From Dipteronia dyeriana (Eukaryota > Streptophyta > Magnoliopsida > Sapindales > Sapindaceae): 64,000 nucleotides of DNA. The notes beneath the pieces were generated by a model. It did no database searches and had not been told where the DNA came from. It saw nothing but the letters and a program-made list of their open reading frames with translations. Below, piece after piece: positions 21,904 through 33,108 of this stretch (positions are counted from its first letter, which is position 1; each line of letters begins with the position of its first letter). The stretch is taken from positions 76,350,154 through 76,414,153 of the forward strand of contig CM065298.1 in assembly GCA_032871835.1 (NCBI GenBank), read 5' to 3'. The position numbers and the translations under genes were made by a program.

Positions 21904-23537
21904 TTTTGCTAGTCCTCGAGCAAAACTAGAATAAACACAAAAACTAAAAAAAACAAAAGTCTAAAAATAAAATAAAAATAAACTAAACCATTTTCGTAGG
22001 GAACACGATAGCATTGAGCGTATGCTATAAGCCTTTAAACCTCTAGGTGTCCCTAGTAGGAGTTATGTCTTCTGAGGGTTTACAGCTATGCTACCCACAA
22101 ACATATTTCAACGAAAACCCAAATAATCAAGATGCAAATTCACATGTACCATTCAAAACCAATACATGCTAGAGCCACTGAATAAAGACTAAAATTATGC
22201 CACAAATTTGAATGCACTACTTAGTTTTAATAAAAAACCCATACTCAAGACATTCTAGCTTTAAAAACACATTTGTTAAATGCCATAGATATAATTCGCC
22301 TCGACTCTAATTCTCATAGGATGTCACTCATAATTTCTCACAAAACCTAGGTAGATACACTCATCAAGCATATGCGAATGGAGTTTATACACAAGAAATT
22401 TCAAGATATAATCGCTTATGAATATATAAAAAAAAAAGAACGCTTGATTTTATACGAAGGATCTCGTGAACGGAATCAGACATTAAGAACAAGATAGAGC
22501 ACATGTTTACCTTTACCCTCGAGCTAGCATTCCCAAAAAATCAATTAGGTATTTTCTTTGGTTGTAACGGGGCCATTGGGTTAAGGTTAAGAAAGAACGG
22601 GAAAATATAGCAAACAAACCTAGGATCATATCGAGAAATTCTTCGGTAATCTTCATACTCAGCTGAATTTCTTCAAATTTTTCATTCAACTTGCATCCAG
22701 GTTTCTTGAACAATTTTCATTTATTCTCCTTCTTGAGTTTATTTTGATTTCTCATCACTTCATTGTAAAGCTCTTTTCCTTTTCACTTACTTTCATTTGA
22801 TTCATCATCTCATTCATTTATCGTTTTTTTTTAACTTTTTTTTAACCCATTTTTTTAGAGAAGAATTTGTACACCAATTACATAATTCCTTCGTTGCATC
22901 TCATCTTCTAGCTTTGTCTTGGTACATGCACATCACAAATCACCCATTTCGAACTCTCTTCAATTATCTTTATCATCTCAATATGATCCCAAGCGATAAG
23001 GTAAGGCTAATATGGCTTATTGGGGTTAAGTTAATGTGGGTGATGAAAGAAAAATGTTTATAGTGTTTGGCTTCAAAATTGGCTATGGAGCACACACATA
23101 AGGTAGGAAATATTTAAGGCCGTTTAAGTGAGTTAAAGCACACATTGCGTATATCACTTCTAATGGTTCAACCAAAACAAGAGCAAAGTTCACATATGAT
23201 ATCTTTTTATGATGAATATTCTTTAATATCCAATGCATAACCTATTGAGATCAATTTCTGATGCTAAGAACCTAATGAGCGTTTAGGAGTAGAAACAAAA
23301 GAACCCTCTATAATTATATTTATGTACGCTTTTTGGCATAGTGAACTCACAAAGGTAGTCTCCACTATTAATCATGGCAATCCAATTAAGCATACTATCC
23401 ACCATCATATCGAGAGCATGTCAACATTTTCAAAAATGCAATACATTACTCTAAATGGCAAGACGTTAGTCTAAACTCAGTGAATAAAGCATATATTACG
23501 GCTCTTAAAGCACACAAAAGAAGCATCAAATCTTTGA
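21904..23537 (-). mobile_element. Element D internal region, 3' end only
   Basis: AT-rich with no convincing protein; short open stretches such as 22513-22713 (minus) resemble nothing I know. It stops near 23537, where the CACAAGATATGTTCAATAAAT block of the S1 LTR starts (present twice, 23540 and 23563). Everything 5' of this in element D, including gag, pol and the 5' LTR, is absent. Confidence 0.5.
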
Positions 23538-24280
23538 ATCACAAGATATGTTCAATAAATCACAAGATATGTTCAATAAATCACAAGATCAAGTTTAAAT
23601 CACACAAACAAAAAATATGCTAAAATCATATGACAATGTCAATAAGATTTAAGCTAAAGTTCTAGAGTATATTCCTAATCATAGATTCAACCAAAACACA
23701 TGAGTAGCTCAAATGAACATAAACACATGTATTATGTGAGAATTTCGGCCAAGAGAACCTAATAAATGTGAGGAACTATTTTTCACAAAATCAAACAATC
23801 AAAGATCATCAAATAGTCCTAGAATCAAAGCAAGCACAACACAATCCCAAACATGTGATAACATAGGCAAAATCAAAACCTAACTCAACATGAATGATTT
23901 CAATTGAAACTCAACCTAGCTTTGAAAGAGTTCAAAACTCAAATCAAAACACTCACAATATAAAAATATATGTAGAAGAAGAAAACCCAAGGCAATTGAC
24001 CAAGTTTTAAAAGAAAACTTTGAGAGAAAATCAATACCTAAGTTGATTTAGGTGCAGTCCCCTTTTTGTATGATTAGACACCAAAAACAACAGTAAAACT
24101 TACTCAAAACTTTAGAGAAAAGATGGAGGATGAATAGATGAACACTCTCAACTTCGAATCACTCAAATCGGAGTTCAAATGAAGAGGTTATGGTGTTTGG
24201 AAGGTGAGAAAATTCAGAGAGAAAATTTCTGCACACTTGTTTTAAATTTCTTTTTAGAATGAAATGTGAGAGGGAAAGAG

Positions 24281-24288
24281 TTTATAAA
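24281..24288 (-). promoter_or_regulatory. TATA-like site in S1 3' LTR
   Basis: The palindromic TTTATAAA lies about 65 bases downstream, in the minus direction, of the twin hairpins at 24354-24423. Similar AT boxes occur at the same place in the other S1-type LTRs (near 32208 and 34413). A core promoter role is inferred from position only. Confidence 0.35.
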
Positions 24289-24353
24289 GGAGTGGGAGAC
24301 TTGGACATGTGAAATGACCAAGAGGGGCAAGATGAAGCCAAGCAAGCTTGCTG

Positions 24354-24423
24354 CCCGAGATGGCATGTGGGCATCTCGGGGCAGCAAGCCTTCTGCCCCG
24401 AGATGGCCACGCGCCATCTCGGG
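24354..24423. repeat. Twin palindromes with CCCGAGATG arms in S1 LTR
   Basis: Two perfect hairpins lie side by side. The first has 9-base arms, CCCGAGATG (24354-24362) and CATCTCGGG (24372-24380). The second has 11-base arms, CCCGAGATGGC (24397-24407) and GCCATCTCGGG (24413-24423), with loop CACGC. Diverged versions are at 32285-32348 and 34470-34545. The segment is far more GC-rich than the rest of the LTR. Confidence 0.8.
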
Positions 24424-24887
24424 AAAGAAGTGCCTTGCTTGCTTCTTTCTCCTTCGACCTTCCTTAGTGTTCTTCGACCGTTCTCCGGACTCCGAACTCG
24501 AAATTCGAATCCGTTTGCGGATTATGAACCGTAACTCTCAAACGGACATGGAAATACAAGATACTCAACCCAGAAAATAATAATTTGACTCGATATACGA
24601 AGACGAAGACAATGTATGAAACATGAGTTGAAAGTGTAGTATCTTTTGACTTAGAACTTGAAATCAATAGTATGAGTAACCGAAATGACCGGAACTCAAT
24701 CAAGAATGATTTAAGACTAAATCCAAGTTCAATATCCATGTTATACAAAACATATACACACACAAACACAATTCACACTAGAATGCAAACTACATAGATA
24801 TAGTCTCCAATCATGCATTTTCCAAAACATGTTATTTTAATACCAATGCATGAGCATTCATCTTAAAGTGTGTGAATGTATTATACA

Positions 24888-25055
24888 TGGTGCACAACGA
24901 TGCAGGGACACATATGAATGAATTGTATGTGTGTGCCTATAATGGTGCACAATGATGCAGGGACACAAATGTATGATATGTGTGTGTGTGCCCTATAATG
25001 GTGCACAACGATTCAGGGACATAAATGTATGATATGTGTATGTGTGCCTTAGCGT
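24888..25055. repeat. 55-bp tandem repeat in S1 3' LTR, three units
   Basis: Units start TGGTGCACAACGATGCAGGGACA at 24888, 24943 and 24999. The same unit occurs twice at 32814 and 32869, twice at 35019 and 35074, and once, diverged, near 54970. A TGTGTGTG run of varying length closes each unit. Confidence 0.85.
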
Positions 25056-25252
25056 TGTAAGAGAAAGATAAGGTCTTATTATACCTTTGTAGAACCATAT
25101 TGCATCCTTTCTCTTGAAGACTTAGAACTTGCTTTGACTTGTTGTTTCTTCTTCCTTGAAGCTTGAATCATCATGAATCTAAACAACTAAATCATTACAA
25201 GTAAACATCATTTTGATATGGACTTAATGCCAACACAAACAAAAACCTAACA

Positions 25253-25268
25253 ATCTCCCCCTTTGGCA
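25253..25268 (-). promoter_or_regulatory. Polypurine tract of element S1
   Basis: Minus-strand TTGCCAAAGGGGGAGAT abuts the 3' LTR start TGTTAGG. This is the classic SIRE tract and fixes the LTR boundary and the transcription direction of the element. Confidence 0.85.
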
Positions 25269-25840
25269 AATTCCATGTCAAAACACCTATACATTTACTA
25301 CAAATATAAAAATGAAGATAGGTCACAAAATCACTCCCTCACATTACAATGAGTATGATTCCTATAACTAATCTTCATAAACTCTTGAATTTCATCTTGA
25401 TCTTCTCTTGATGCAACCTACAAATCATCTCAAAGCACAATGCATATACAAGAGAAAGACAACAAATGGCAACATATAATATGGATAAAAATATACAATT
25501 AAGTCCACAAATACATGTATCTCCCCCTCAATACATGCCAAATACAAGAATTCTTAACCAAATCTTAAGACTAATTATTACATGCCATTGAAAATTCAAA
25601 AGTTCACAAAAACAACATAAAAAGGAAACTACGTAACTAGCAACTCTTAAAAACTCTTTCTCCCAATTTTTGACATGAAATGATGCCAGAAGGTAAGAAA
25701 CATACCATGAGACTCAAATACTAGATACTAGATCCACCAAAGAAAGATGTGCGTGTAGTTGACCTAACATAATGCTTAAGAGATGGTCTTGAACTTGAGG
25801 CAATACACTCCTCCAACTCTTTTATTCTAGCATCTTGTTT
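25269..25840 (-). mobile_element. S1 3' untranslated internal region
   Basis: About 570 AT-rich bases between the stop of the 313-residue ORF and the polypurine tract. No ORF or RNA structure recognised. Confidence 0.5.
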
Positions 25841-26782
25841 TTAAAATATAGCACTAAGCTCATCAATCTTCTTTTTCAAATGTAAAGCCCAATCCGGAAG
25901 AATGTTTATGCTAGTCTCTTGACATTCAACTTGTGAACTACTAAATAGTCCAAAAGTATCACATGTCTTACCCTTATCCTTATATGACATGTATGACACA
26001 CGTTTATCACTATACTTTTCCAAGGGTTGTACCAACATATCATCTCCACTACTTTGAACACCACGAGCTAAACACAAAGAAGTTATAAACCCCGGTAATG
26101 CAAGCTTCTTCTCTCCTCTAGTTGAGAAAGCCGCATTGTCTAAGTAAAACATAAGCAAATCCCCAAGGTTTATAGGTTGATTAGTCACCAAGGCATATGC
26201 TATTTTGATCTTGTCTTTATTCAACTCGGTTGGATTCGAAGATCCAATAATATTTGTGCAAATAAAAAGATGCCAAAATGCACTTACCTTAGTTAACTCA
26301 TATTGACTAATATATGCTTTACCTTTCCACTCAAAAGAAGCATTGTCACATAGAGTTTTACCCATGATATTAAGATTCTCAATGATATCAACATCTAGAA
26401 AGTTTGAATCAATATCACTAGATAGCCCAAGAAACTTGTTAATGTTTACCGGGTTAACTCTAAACACAACACCCCTAATCTCTATCAAAGCATCCAATAA
26501 GGTGGTACTCTCTCTATATTCAAGATAAAAATCTCTAACAATAGTGTCATTCACTATTCCTAGCATGCTCACCCAAGATTCCCATTTTCTATCCTTAATG
26601 CATTTAAGAACATAAGAATCTTTACATTTACCTAAGTCAATGCCTCTTTCTTGAAATATCTTTTTAGTTGCAAAAATCCCTAAATCCTTGGACCTTGAAG
26701 CTTTGGATCCTTTTGAGGTAGACTTGGCTTTCACAATGGGATTTGATTGATTTCCACTTCCGGTAACCTTAGTTCTTCCCAT
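25841..26782 (-). CDS. Transposase_32-like (putative plant transposon protein) ORF in element S1
   Basis: Uninterrupted 313-residue frame, the longest in the window. The N-terminus is Lys/Ser-rich and basic (about residues 1-35). Residues about 55-250 resemble the plant domain called putative plant transposon protein (Pfam Transposase_32): a KWESWVSMLGIVND...FYLEYRES opening, IRGVVFRVNPVNINKFLGLS in the middle, a Trp/His helix (ELTKVSAFWHLFICTNI), then KIAYALVTNQPINLGDLLM and PGFITSLCLARGV. The C-terminus is helical (ALHLKKKIDELSAIF). Biochemical role unknown; it is not a polymerase, and I see no signal peptide or membrane span. It lies in the same direction as gag, where a full SIRE would carry pol and env. 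The start was chosen as the first Met of the open frame, before the basic tail. Family from memory of pattern, no search. Confidence 0.65.
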   Translation of the reverse strand: MGRTKVTGSGNQSNPIVKAKSTSKGSKASRSKDLGIFATKKIFQERGIDLGKCKDSYVLKCIKDRKWESWVSMLGIVNDTIVRDFYLEYRESTTLLDALIEIRGVVFRVNPVNINKFLGLSSDIDSNFLDVDIIENLNIMGKTLCDNASFEWKGKAYISQYELTKVSAFWHLFICTNIIGSSNPTELNKDKIKIAYALVTNQPINLGDLLMFYLDNAAFSTRGEKKLALPGFITSLCLARGVQSSGDDMLVQPLEKYSDKRVSYMSYKDKGKTCDTFGLFSSSQVECQETSINILPDWALHLKKKIDELSAIF

Positions 26783-28512
26783 TTGTTCTTGTGAAATAAG
26801 ATGCTATATACATACAACAAAAGTGAGTGAAAGACAAAACAAGCATATTAGTCACAAATATATAAACACAATGACATATGACTTAATAATGAATCATCAT
26901 GCAAGACAAAGACAGTGAGTAATATCTTACATGTATCATTATGTCAAAATATGCCAACATGTAACAAAATGAAGCATGTGAACATATCATAAAAGAGAAC
27001 AATGACTAGCATACAATGCTCCCCTTTGATAAATGCTATAACTAAAATCAATGATAGCATAGAATTCACAAAGATGTTCACACAATCACACATTCAAGCA
27101 ATTTGAAGAAATATCAACAAAATAAGCTTCATATGCTAAGAGAGATACATAAAGATTTTTCAAGTTCTCTCGTAATTCTTCAACAATTGCAAAGATATCA
27201 TCATACTCATAAACAAAGTGTGTGTGTGAGAGAGATATGCTTCAAATATATATCAAGAAGTAGTTTGAAAATCAACATGGAAACAATTTCCAACAACTAT
27301 TCATCTTAAGCTTTTTCCATAAAAAGTCAAACCGATTATCATCCGGAATTTTTGCTTTTAAGAGAATATATTTCAACATATGAGCGTGTGTGTACATGTG
27401 GCTCGTCATCCCATTTCTATTTTTCAACCCGAGCACATTTAATTTCCAACTCCTTTTTAAGCCTTCCACATTTTCTTTTTAGGCTTTGAATTAAATATTT
27501 TTTTTTATGATTTCATTTCAACACTTCTTTGATTTTTCCATTTTTTTTTTAATAAACAAAATTTACTTCATGACGGCTTTCACTCATAACAATGGTGAAG
27601 CTCTTTCCAACATTGGGTAGCTTTCACAACCAATGTGTGTAGCCCTTTTCATGAAGGTGCTCGTTGAGTTCTATGTAATTGCCGAAGCAAAATGGATACT
27701 AACCATAGGTCATTTTAAATGTACTTAAGCACAAAAACTTCAAGGTGTATCCAATGTTTACATATTAGTAAACTCAACCTACTAGCAAAACATATAAGAG
27801 AAGCAAGGTGCAATTTTAGAAAACCAAGATTTTATGGCTCATAAGCACATGATCTAAAGCAATAAGTAGAGACTTATTCAAGATTATTACTTCTCTAATG
27901 AGTAGCTTTCAAAGAATATGAAGCTCATATTTTCAAAAGTAATGCCACTCAATATACTATACACAAACAATCATCTAAGTTAAGATCAATGTGAACAATA
28001 TCACTGTTAGATCCTAAAATAGCAAATGTCAATGAGAACCATATGTATGCTATACAAAATTCTCTAATATGACATGCTATGAGATGTATGTCAAAAATTG
28101 AGTCAAAAAATGAATATCTAAGAGAATATGCATTAGAGTATAGAGATACCTTTTTGTACATTATATTCACCAAATATCATACTTCCGCCTTTTTATGAGC
28201 ACTCTTGCCTTGAATGTCCTCATGACACCAAGTTGACGATGTTTCACAACAAGAGTATAAAAAGCATAATATCTCAACTCAATCAACACATATAACAAAA
28301 GAACTTCTCTAAAGTTAATCAACAAATTTTGACCATCATAACAATCATGATGTGAGATAACCAAGTTCATATCAATACATGGAGTATTCAAAGCTAGCAA
28401 GCAAGAATTCTCAACATAATTGATATATGGCCTCAAAGCTATCCCATATGTGCTTCTTATTTTAGTGATAAGAGAACTCACCCTTGAACCACTTGTTCTT
28501 GGGTGTACCTAC
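26783..28512 (-). mobile_element. S1 internal region between gag and the Transposase_32-like ORF
   Basis: About 1.7 kb without protease, integrase, RT or RNase H signatures on either strand. The part from 27355 to 28500 matches 48394-49480 in element S2 (for example CCCATTTCTATTTTTCAACCC, CTTCATGACGGCTTTCACTCA and CTTTTCATGAAGGTGCTCGTTGAGTTCTA), so it belongs to the family and is not a later insertion. A T-run lies at 27495-27550. Confidence 0.65.
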
Positions 28513-30461
28513 TCAAACATTTCCAATATCATCCTTGACAACAATGTTAAATCTAGAGTAAAGTCCTTCAATGACTTGATTAACAAGAATATCATTAGAA
28601 TTCTTTCTACTCCATAACTTTTTCTCATGCTTAGCAATATTATCATGTTTCTCAACTGTCAAGGACTTAGCATGTTCAAGTTGAAGTTTAATCTCTTTAT
28701 CCCTAGATTCATTTCCTAATTTGCATTTTTCAATATATTTATAACACCTAGGCTTAATGTGACCTATTGTGTTGCAATAATGGCAAATTGGAATAAAAGA
28801 TGAGATTGTTCCTTTTGGAGTTGAACTAGCTTCACTAGGAGTTTGCAAAGATACCTTGTTTGCCAACTTCTTCTTGGGTTTTGATCTTCTCTTCTTGTAT
28901 GGTTTCTTATCAATCATGACTTTATCAAATTGTGTAGGAAGTGATGTTTCCAAGAGCTCCTCTTCAACTACCAAGTCGTCTTCACCACTATGAGAGTTAA
29001 AAAGATTCCTGACACTAGACACACTAACCGAATCATTGACTAAGTCCTTGATAGCCTCCTTAGCTGTGTCTATCTCTTCCATCAATTCTTGTTCTCTCTT
29101 CTTCAAAGAAGATATCACATTATCCTTCTCAAGGTTTATCATTTCAAGTTCTCTAAACTTCTTCATACTATCACATTTCTCACCAAGAAGTCTACGAGTA
29201 ACAACCGCAAACTCATCTAGTTGCTTCTTGATCAAATCATCATTTTCAACTACTTCTCATTGAGCATTGTCTCTATCTTGTTCAAGCTTTTCTATCTTTT
29301 TTAACAACTCAAGATTAGTAGGAATGGAACTAGAGCTTCCAACATGATTTGCATCAAGGTTCTTGTTCAAAGATATTGTACTACCAATATCTAGTGGAGA
29401 ATAAGAAGCCGTTGGAGCTACAAAGTTGCTCACCAACTCTTCATCACTTGAAGACTCACTACTAAAGCTCTCATTGTCACTAGAATTATCATCACTCCAA
29501 GTAGCCGCCAACACTTTGCCTTTCTTGTCTTTCTTAGATGGCTTCTTGGTACACTCACTAGCAAAGTGACCAAAACCATGACAATTATAGCATTGAACCT
29601 CTTTCTTGTTCATGGCTTGACTATTCTTCTCAATCCTTGGAGATGATGTTCTCTTGACTCCCTTTTCTTTAGAAGACTTGCCTCTAGGATTGGCATTCTT
29701 CTTTAGAAACTTCTTGAACCTTCTAACAAAAAGAGCCATCTCTTCATTTTCATCATCACTCTCCTTCTTAATAGCATTGAGAGCGATTCCCTTACTTTTG
29801 ATCTTTGGCTTTAAGCACATCTCATAAGTTTGGAGAGACCCAAGCAACTCATCAATATTCATACTATCCACATCCTTGCTTTCCTCAATGGTCGTCACCT
29901 TTAATTTGAATCTCTTAGGAAGAGACCTACAGATTTTCCAATTAAACGTTCTTTTGAGATAGGTACTCCAAGTGCTTGAAATTGGTTAGCTATGTTATGA
30001 AGCCGAAATTGGAAGTCTTCAAACTTTTCTTCCTCACCCATACTTAAACCTTCAAATTGTGATGCCAACATTTGAAGCCTCTATTTCTTCACCGCTAAGG
30101 TTCCTTCATTAGTAACTTGGAGAGTATCCCAAGCTTCCTTTATGGATTCAAGATTTTGAATGTAGGAGAATTGATGCCCATCAACTCCTCCAAAGATGGC
30201 ATTCATAGCACGATGGTGCCATTTAGCAACCTCAAACTCATTCGTTGTCCATTCACTCATTGGCTCGAGTATCATGGTTTCATCCTCTTGAACCTTGGTA
30301 GGAGGACTATAACCTTCTTCCACTACCATCCAAGCCCTTTCATCAATAAAGCGGATGTAGGCTTTCATCCTCAACTTCCAATACTCATAGTTAGTGCCAC
30401 GAAGTAATGGTGGCCTAGTATTTGAGGCTCCTTCTACCATTATATCATCTTGTAAACCCAT
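28513..30461 (-). pseudogene. gag: S1 gag (SIRE-like), nearly intact
   Basis: About 650 codons, broken in only a few places. The N-terminal part (30461-30081) has the copia gag start GANTRPPLLRGTNY-like motif (ASNTRPPLLRGTNYEYW) and SIQNLESIKEAWDTL-like helices. A stop near 30080 (VKK, stop, RLQML), a one-base deletion near 29947 and a stop near 29255 interrupt it. Knuckle 1 is CYNCHGFGHFASEC (about 29590), followed by a Ser/Glu/Asp-rich stretch. The 28513-29235 part has coiled-coil character and knuckle 2, CHYCNTIGHIKPRC (about 28745). Both knuckles are complete CX2CX4HX4C. Gag packages the RNA and forms the virus-like particle. Two CCHC motifs are typical of SIRE gag. The start at 30461 is supported by the same start in S2 (MRLQDEIM against MGLQDDIM). 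Confidence 0.85.
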
Positions 30462-30531
30462 GACTTCAAACGTCTTGCAAAAACCGTGAAAGTATCACCC
30501 CGGACTCACACTAAGTGCAATCTAGTGTCCT

Positions 30532-30543
30532 GCTTTAATACCA
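30532..30543 (-). promoter_or_regulatory. Primer-binding site of element S1
   Basis: The minus strand reads TGGTATTAAAGC, two changes from the initiator Met tRNA site TGGTATCAGAGC. It lies two bases inside the LTR end at 30546. Both changes are transitions, fitting decay by cytosine methylation. Confidence 0.7.
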
Positions 30544-30545
30544 AT

Positions 30546-33108
30546 TGAAAATACAATCACAGTTAAATGCTCAAGGATAACCTAGAGGGGGGGGTGAATA
30601 GGTTAGACACCTTTTTCGACTCCCTTAGAAACAAACAAAATTTTGTCCCTCTAGATTGCTTGTATCACAATATATATATTAATTAAAGACAATTAATCAA
30701 TATATAAACACAAGTAAAGTGTGATACAAACAAGTAATTGTAACACATACACAATCTATATTATAGAAAGGAAGTCAACATATATAAAGAGTTATATCCA
30801 CAATACAAATATTAGAGAGATAGGGATAGAGAAAAGTTGACACAAGATATAACGCGGTAAACCTCCGAAGAGGAAACATCCACGGGCTAGAAGCCACCGG
30901 CAAACAAAATCCACTAGTAAATAAGACAAGTACAATCTCTCAAGTGACCACTTCACCTAGAAACTACCCTCATATCCTACTATTGAAGTTGTTGCCCTAA
31001 TGCTCAACAATCTGAGGCCTCACACCTCTTGTCAAGACTTCCTCGCTCACCTTATCTGGATCCTCATGACCCAAGGCAAGACTTCTTGCTCAACTAAGTT
31101 CTCATGACTCTAGTCAAGACTTCCTCTCTCAACTATCCGGATCCTAACAACCCTAGACAAGACTTCTTGCTCGACGATCCGAGTCCTCCCAACTCTAGCC
31201 AAGACTTCCTTGCTCGACAATCCAAGGTCTCACACCTCTTGCCAAGACTTCTTGCTCAACACCATAGGTCTCACACCTATTGTCAAGAATTCCTTCTCAC
31301 AAGGCGTCTAGGTGATCATGAATGCAAAATGGAAACAAGCACGCAACAAAGAATGCTATGATCAACACATCCTATGGAAAATACTAGACATGAGCATGAA
31401 TGCACAAATCACATATAGTCTAGTCAATCGTGCATGTGTAATCAATCTAGATTATGTAAGATATGTTCAATATTAATCACAACCTAGATACATGCATAGA
31501 TCTAAACTTAAATCGCAAGATATGTTCAATAAATCACAAGATCAAGTTTAAATCACATAAACCAAAAACATGCTAAAATCATATGACAATGTCAATAAGA
31601 TTTAAGCTAAAGTTCTAGAGCATATTACTAATCATAGATTCAACCAAAACAAATGTATTATGTGAGAATTTCAGCCAAGAGAGCCTAATACATGTGAGGA
31701 ACTATTTTTCACAAAATCAAACAATCAAAGATCAACAAATAGTCCTAGAATCAAAACTGGCACAATACAATCCCAAACATGTGATAACATAGGCAAAATC
31801 AAAACCTAACTAAACATGAATGATTTCAATTGAAACTCAACCTCGCTTTGAAAGAGTTCAAAACTCAAATCAAAACACTCACAATATAAAAATATATGTA
31901 GAAGAAGAAAACCCAAGGCAATTGACCAAGTTTTAAAAGAAAACTTTGAGAGAAAATCAATACCTAAGTTGATTTAGCTGCAGTCCCCTTTTTGTATGAT
32001 TAGACACCAAAAACAACAGTAAAACTTACTCAAAACTTTAGAGAAAAGATGGAGGATGAATAGATGAACACTCTCAACTTCGAATCACTCAAATCGGAGT
32101 TCAAATGAAGAGGTTATGGTGTTTGGAAGGTGAGAAAATTTAGAGAGAAAATTTTTGCACACTTGTTTTAAATTTCTTCTTAGAAAGAAATATGGGAAGG
32201 AAAGAGCTTATAAAAAAGTGGGAGAGTTGGACATGTGAAATGACCAAGAGGGGCAAGATGAAACCAAGCAATCTTGCTACAAGAGATGGCGCGTGGGCAG
32301 CTCGAGGCAGCAAGCCTTTTGCCTCGAGATGGCCACGCGCCATCTCGGGAAAGAAGTGTCTTGCTTGCTTCTTTCTCCTTCGACCTTCCTTCATGTTCTT
32401 CTACTGTTCTCGAGCCTCCAAACTCAGAATTTGAATCCGTTTGCGGATTACGAACCGTAACTCTCAAACGGACATGGAAATATAAGATACTTAACCCAAA
32501 AAATAATAATTCGACTCGATATATGAAGACAAAGATAATGTATGAAACATGAGTTGAAAGTGTAGTATCTTTTGACTTAAAACTTGAAATCAATAGTATG
32601 AGTAACCGAAATGACCGGAACTCAATCAAGAATGATTTAAGACTAAATCCAAGTTCAATATTCATGTTATACAAAATATATACACACACAAACACAATTC
32701 ACACTAAAATGCAAACTACATAGAGATAGTCTCCAATCATGCATTTTCCAAAACATGTTATTTTCATACCAATGCATGAGCATTCATCTTTAAGTGTGTG
32801 AATGTGTTATCCATGGTGCACAACGATGCTGGGACAGATATGAATGAATTGTATGTGTGTGCCTATAATGGTGCACAACGATGCAGGGATACAAATGTAT
32901 GATATGTGTGTGTGTGCCTTAGCCTTGTAAGAGAAATATAAGGTCATATTATACCTTTATAGAACCATATTGCATCCTTTCTTTTGAAGACTTAGAACTT
33001 GCTTTGACTTGTTGTTTCTTCTTCCTTGAAACTTGAATCATCTTGAATATAAACAATTAAATCATTACAAGTAAACATCATTTTGAGATGGAATTAATGC
33101 CAACACAA
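30546..33108 (-). mobile_element. Element S1 5' LTR (copy I)
   Basis: The minus strand ends ...TGTATTTTCA at 30546, next to the primer site. It is near-identical to the 3' LTR in many stretches. It contains a 48-bp tandem array (31010-31300), a GC-rich hairpin segment (32285-32348), a TATA-like AATTCTT...TTTTTTATAAGC near 32208 and the 55-bp repeats. It lacks only the last 15-20 bases of the LTR start; at about 33108 it runs into a second LTR copy (GCCAACACAA joined to CCACCGGCAAAC). Confidence 0.8.
31010..31300. repeat. About 48-bp tandem repeat in S1 5' LTR
   Basis: Six or so units built on CAAGACTTCYTNGCTCAAC, an ATCCGAGTCCTC or GGTCTCACACC block, and CTAGC/CTTGT. Related arrays are at 33215-33480 (LTR copy II) and 53180-53460 (S2 LTR), with different unit order. 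The array lies just after the primer-site end of the LTR (U5 side in the direction of transcription). Confidence 0.75.

Larger units (their letters stand above)
23538..25252 (-). mobile_element. Element S1 3' LTR, truncated
   Basis: Homologous to 31510-33108. The 240 bases from 23971 differ from the matching stretch at 31893 at a single position by eye (G against C, near 24052), so these two form the true LTR pair. The minus strand starts TGTTAGGTTTTTG at 25252, right after a strong polypurine tract. The R/U5 end, about 0.95 kb in the other copy, is missing and replaced by element D sequence. Confidence 0.8.

Noticed and set aside
31010..31300. Possible CRISPR-like array (regular short repeats)
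   Set aside because: Units are imperfect, directly adjoining with no unique spacers, lie inside a plant LTR and recur in three LTR copies; they are LTR minisatellites.
32180..32695. 171-residue minus-strand open frame in the S1 LTR, with similar ones at 24464-24769 and 34503-34988
   Set aside because: It lies within the LTR, overlaps plus-strand frames of similar length, covers the hairpin and promoter area, and its relatives in the other LTR copies are of different length. Shared sequence is explained by LTR homology.
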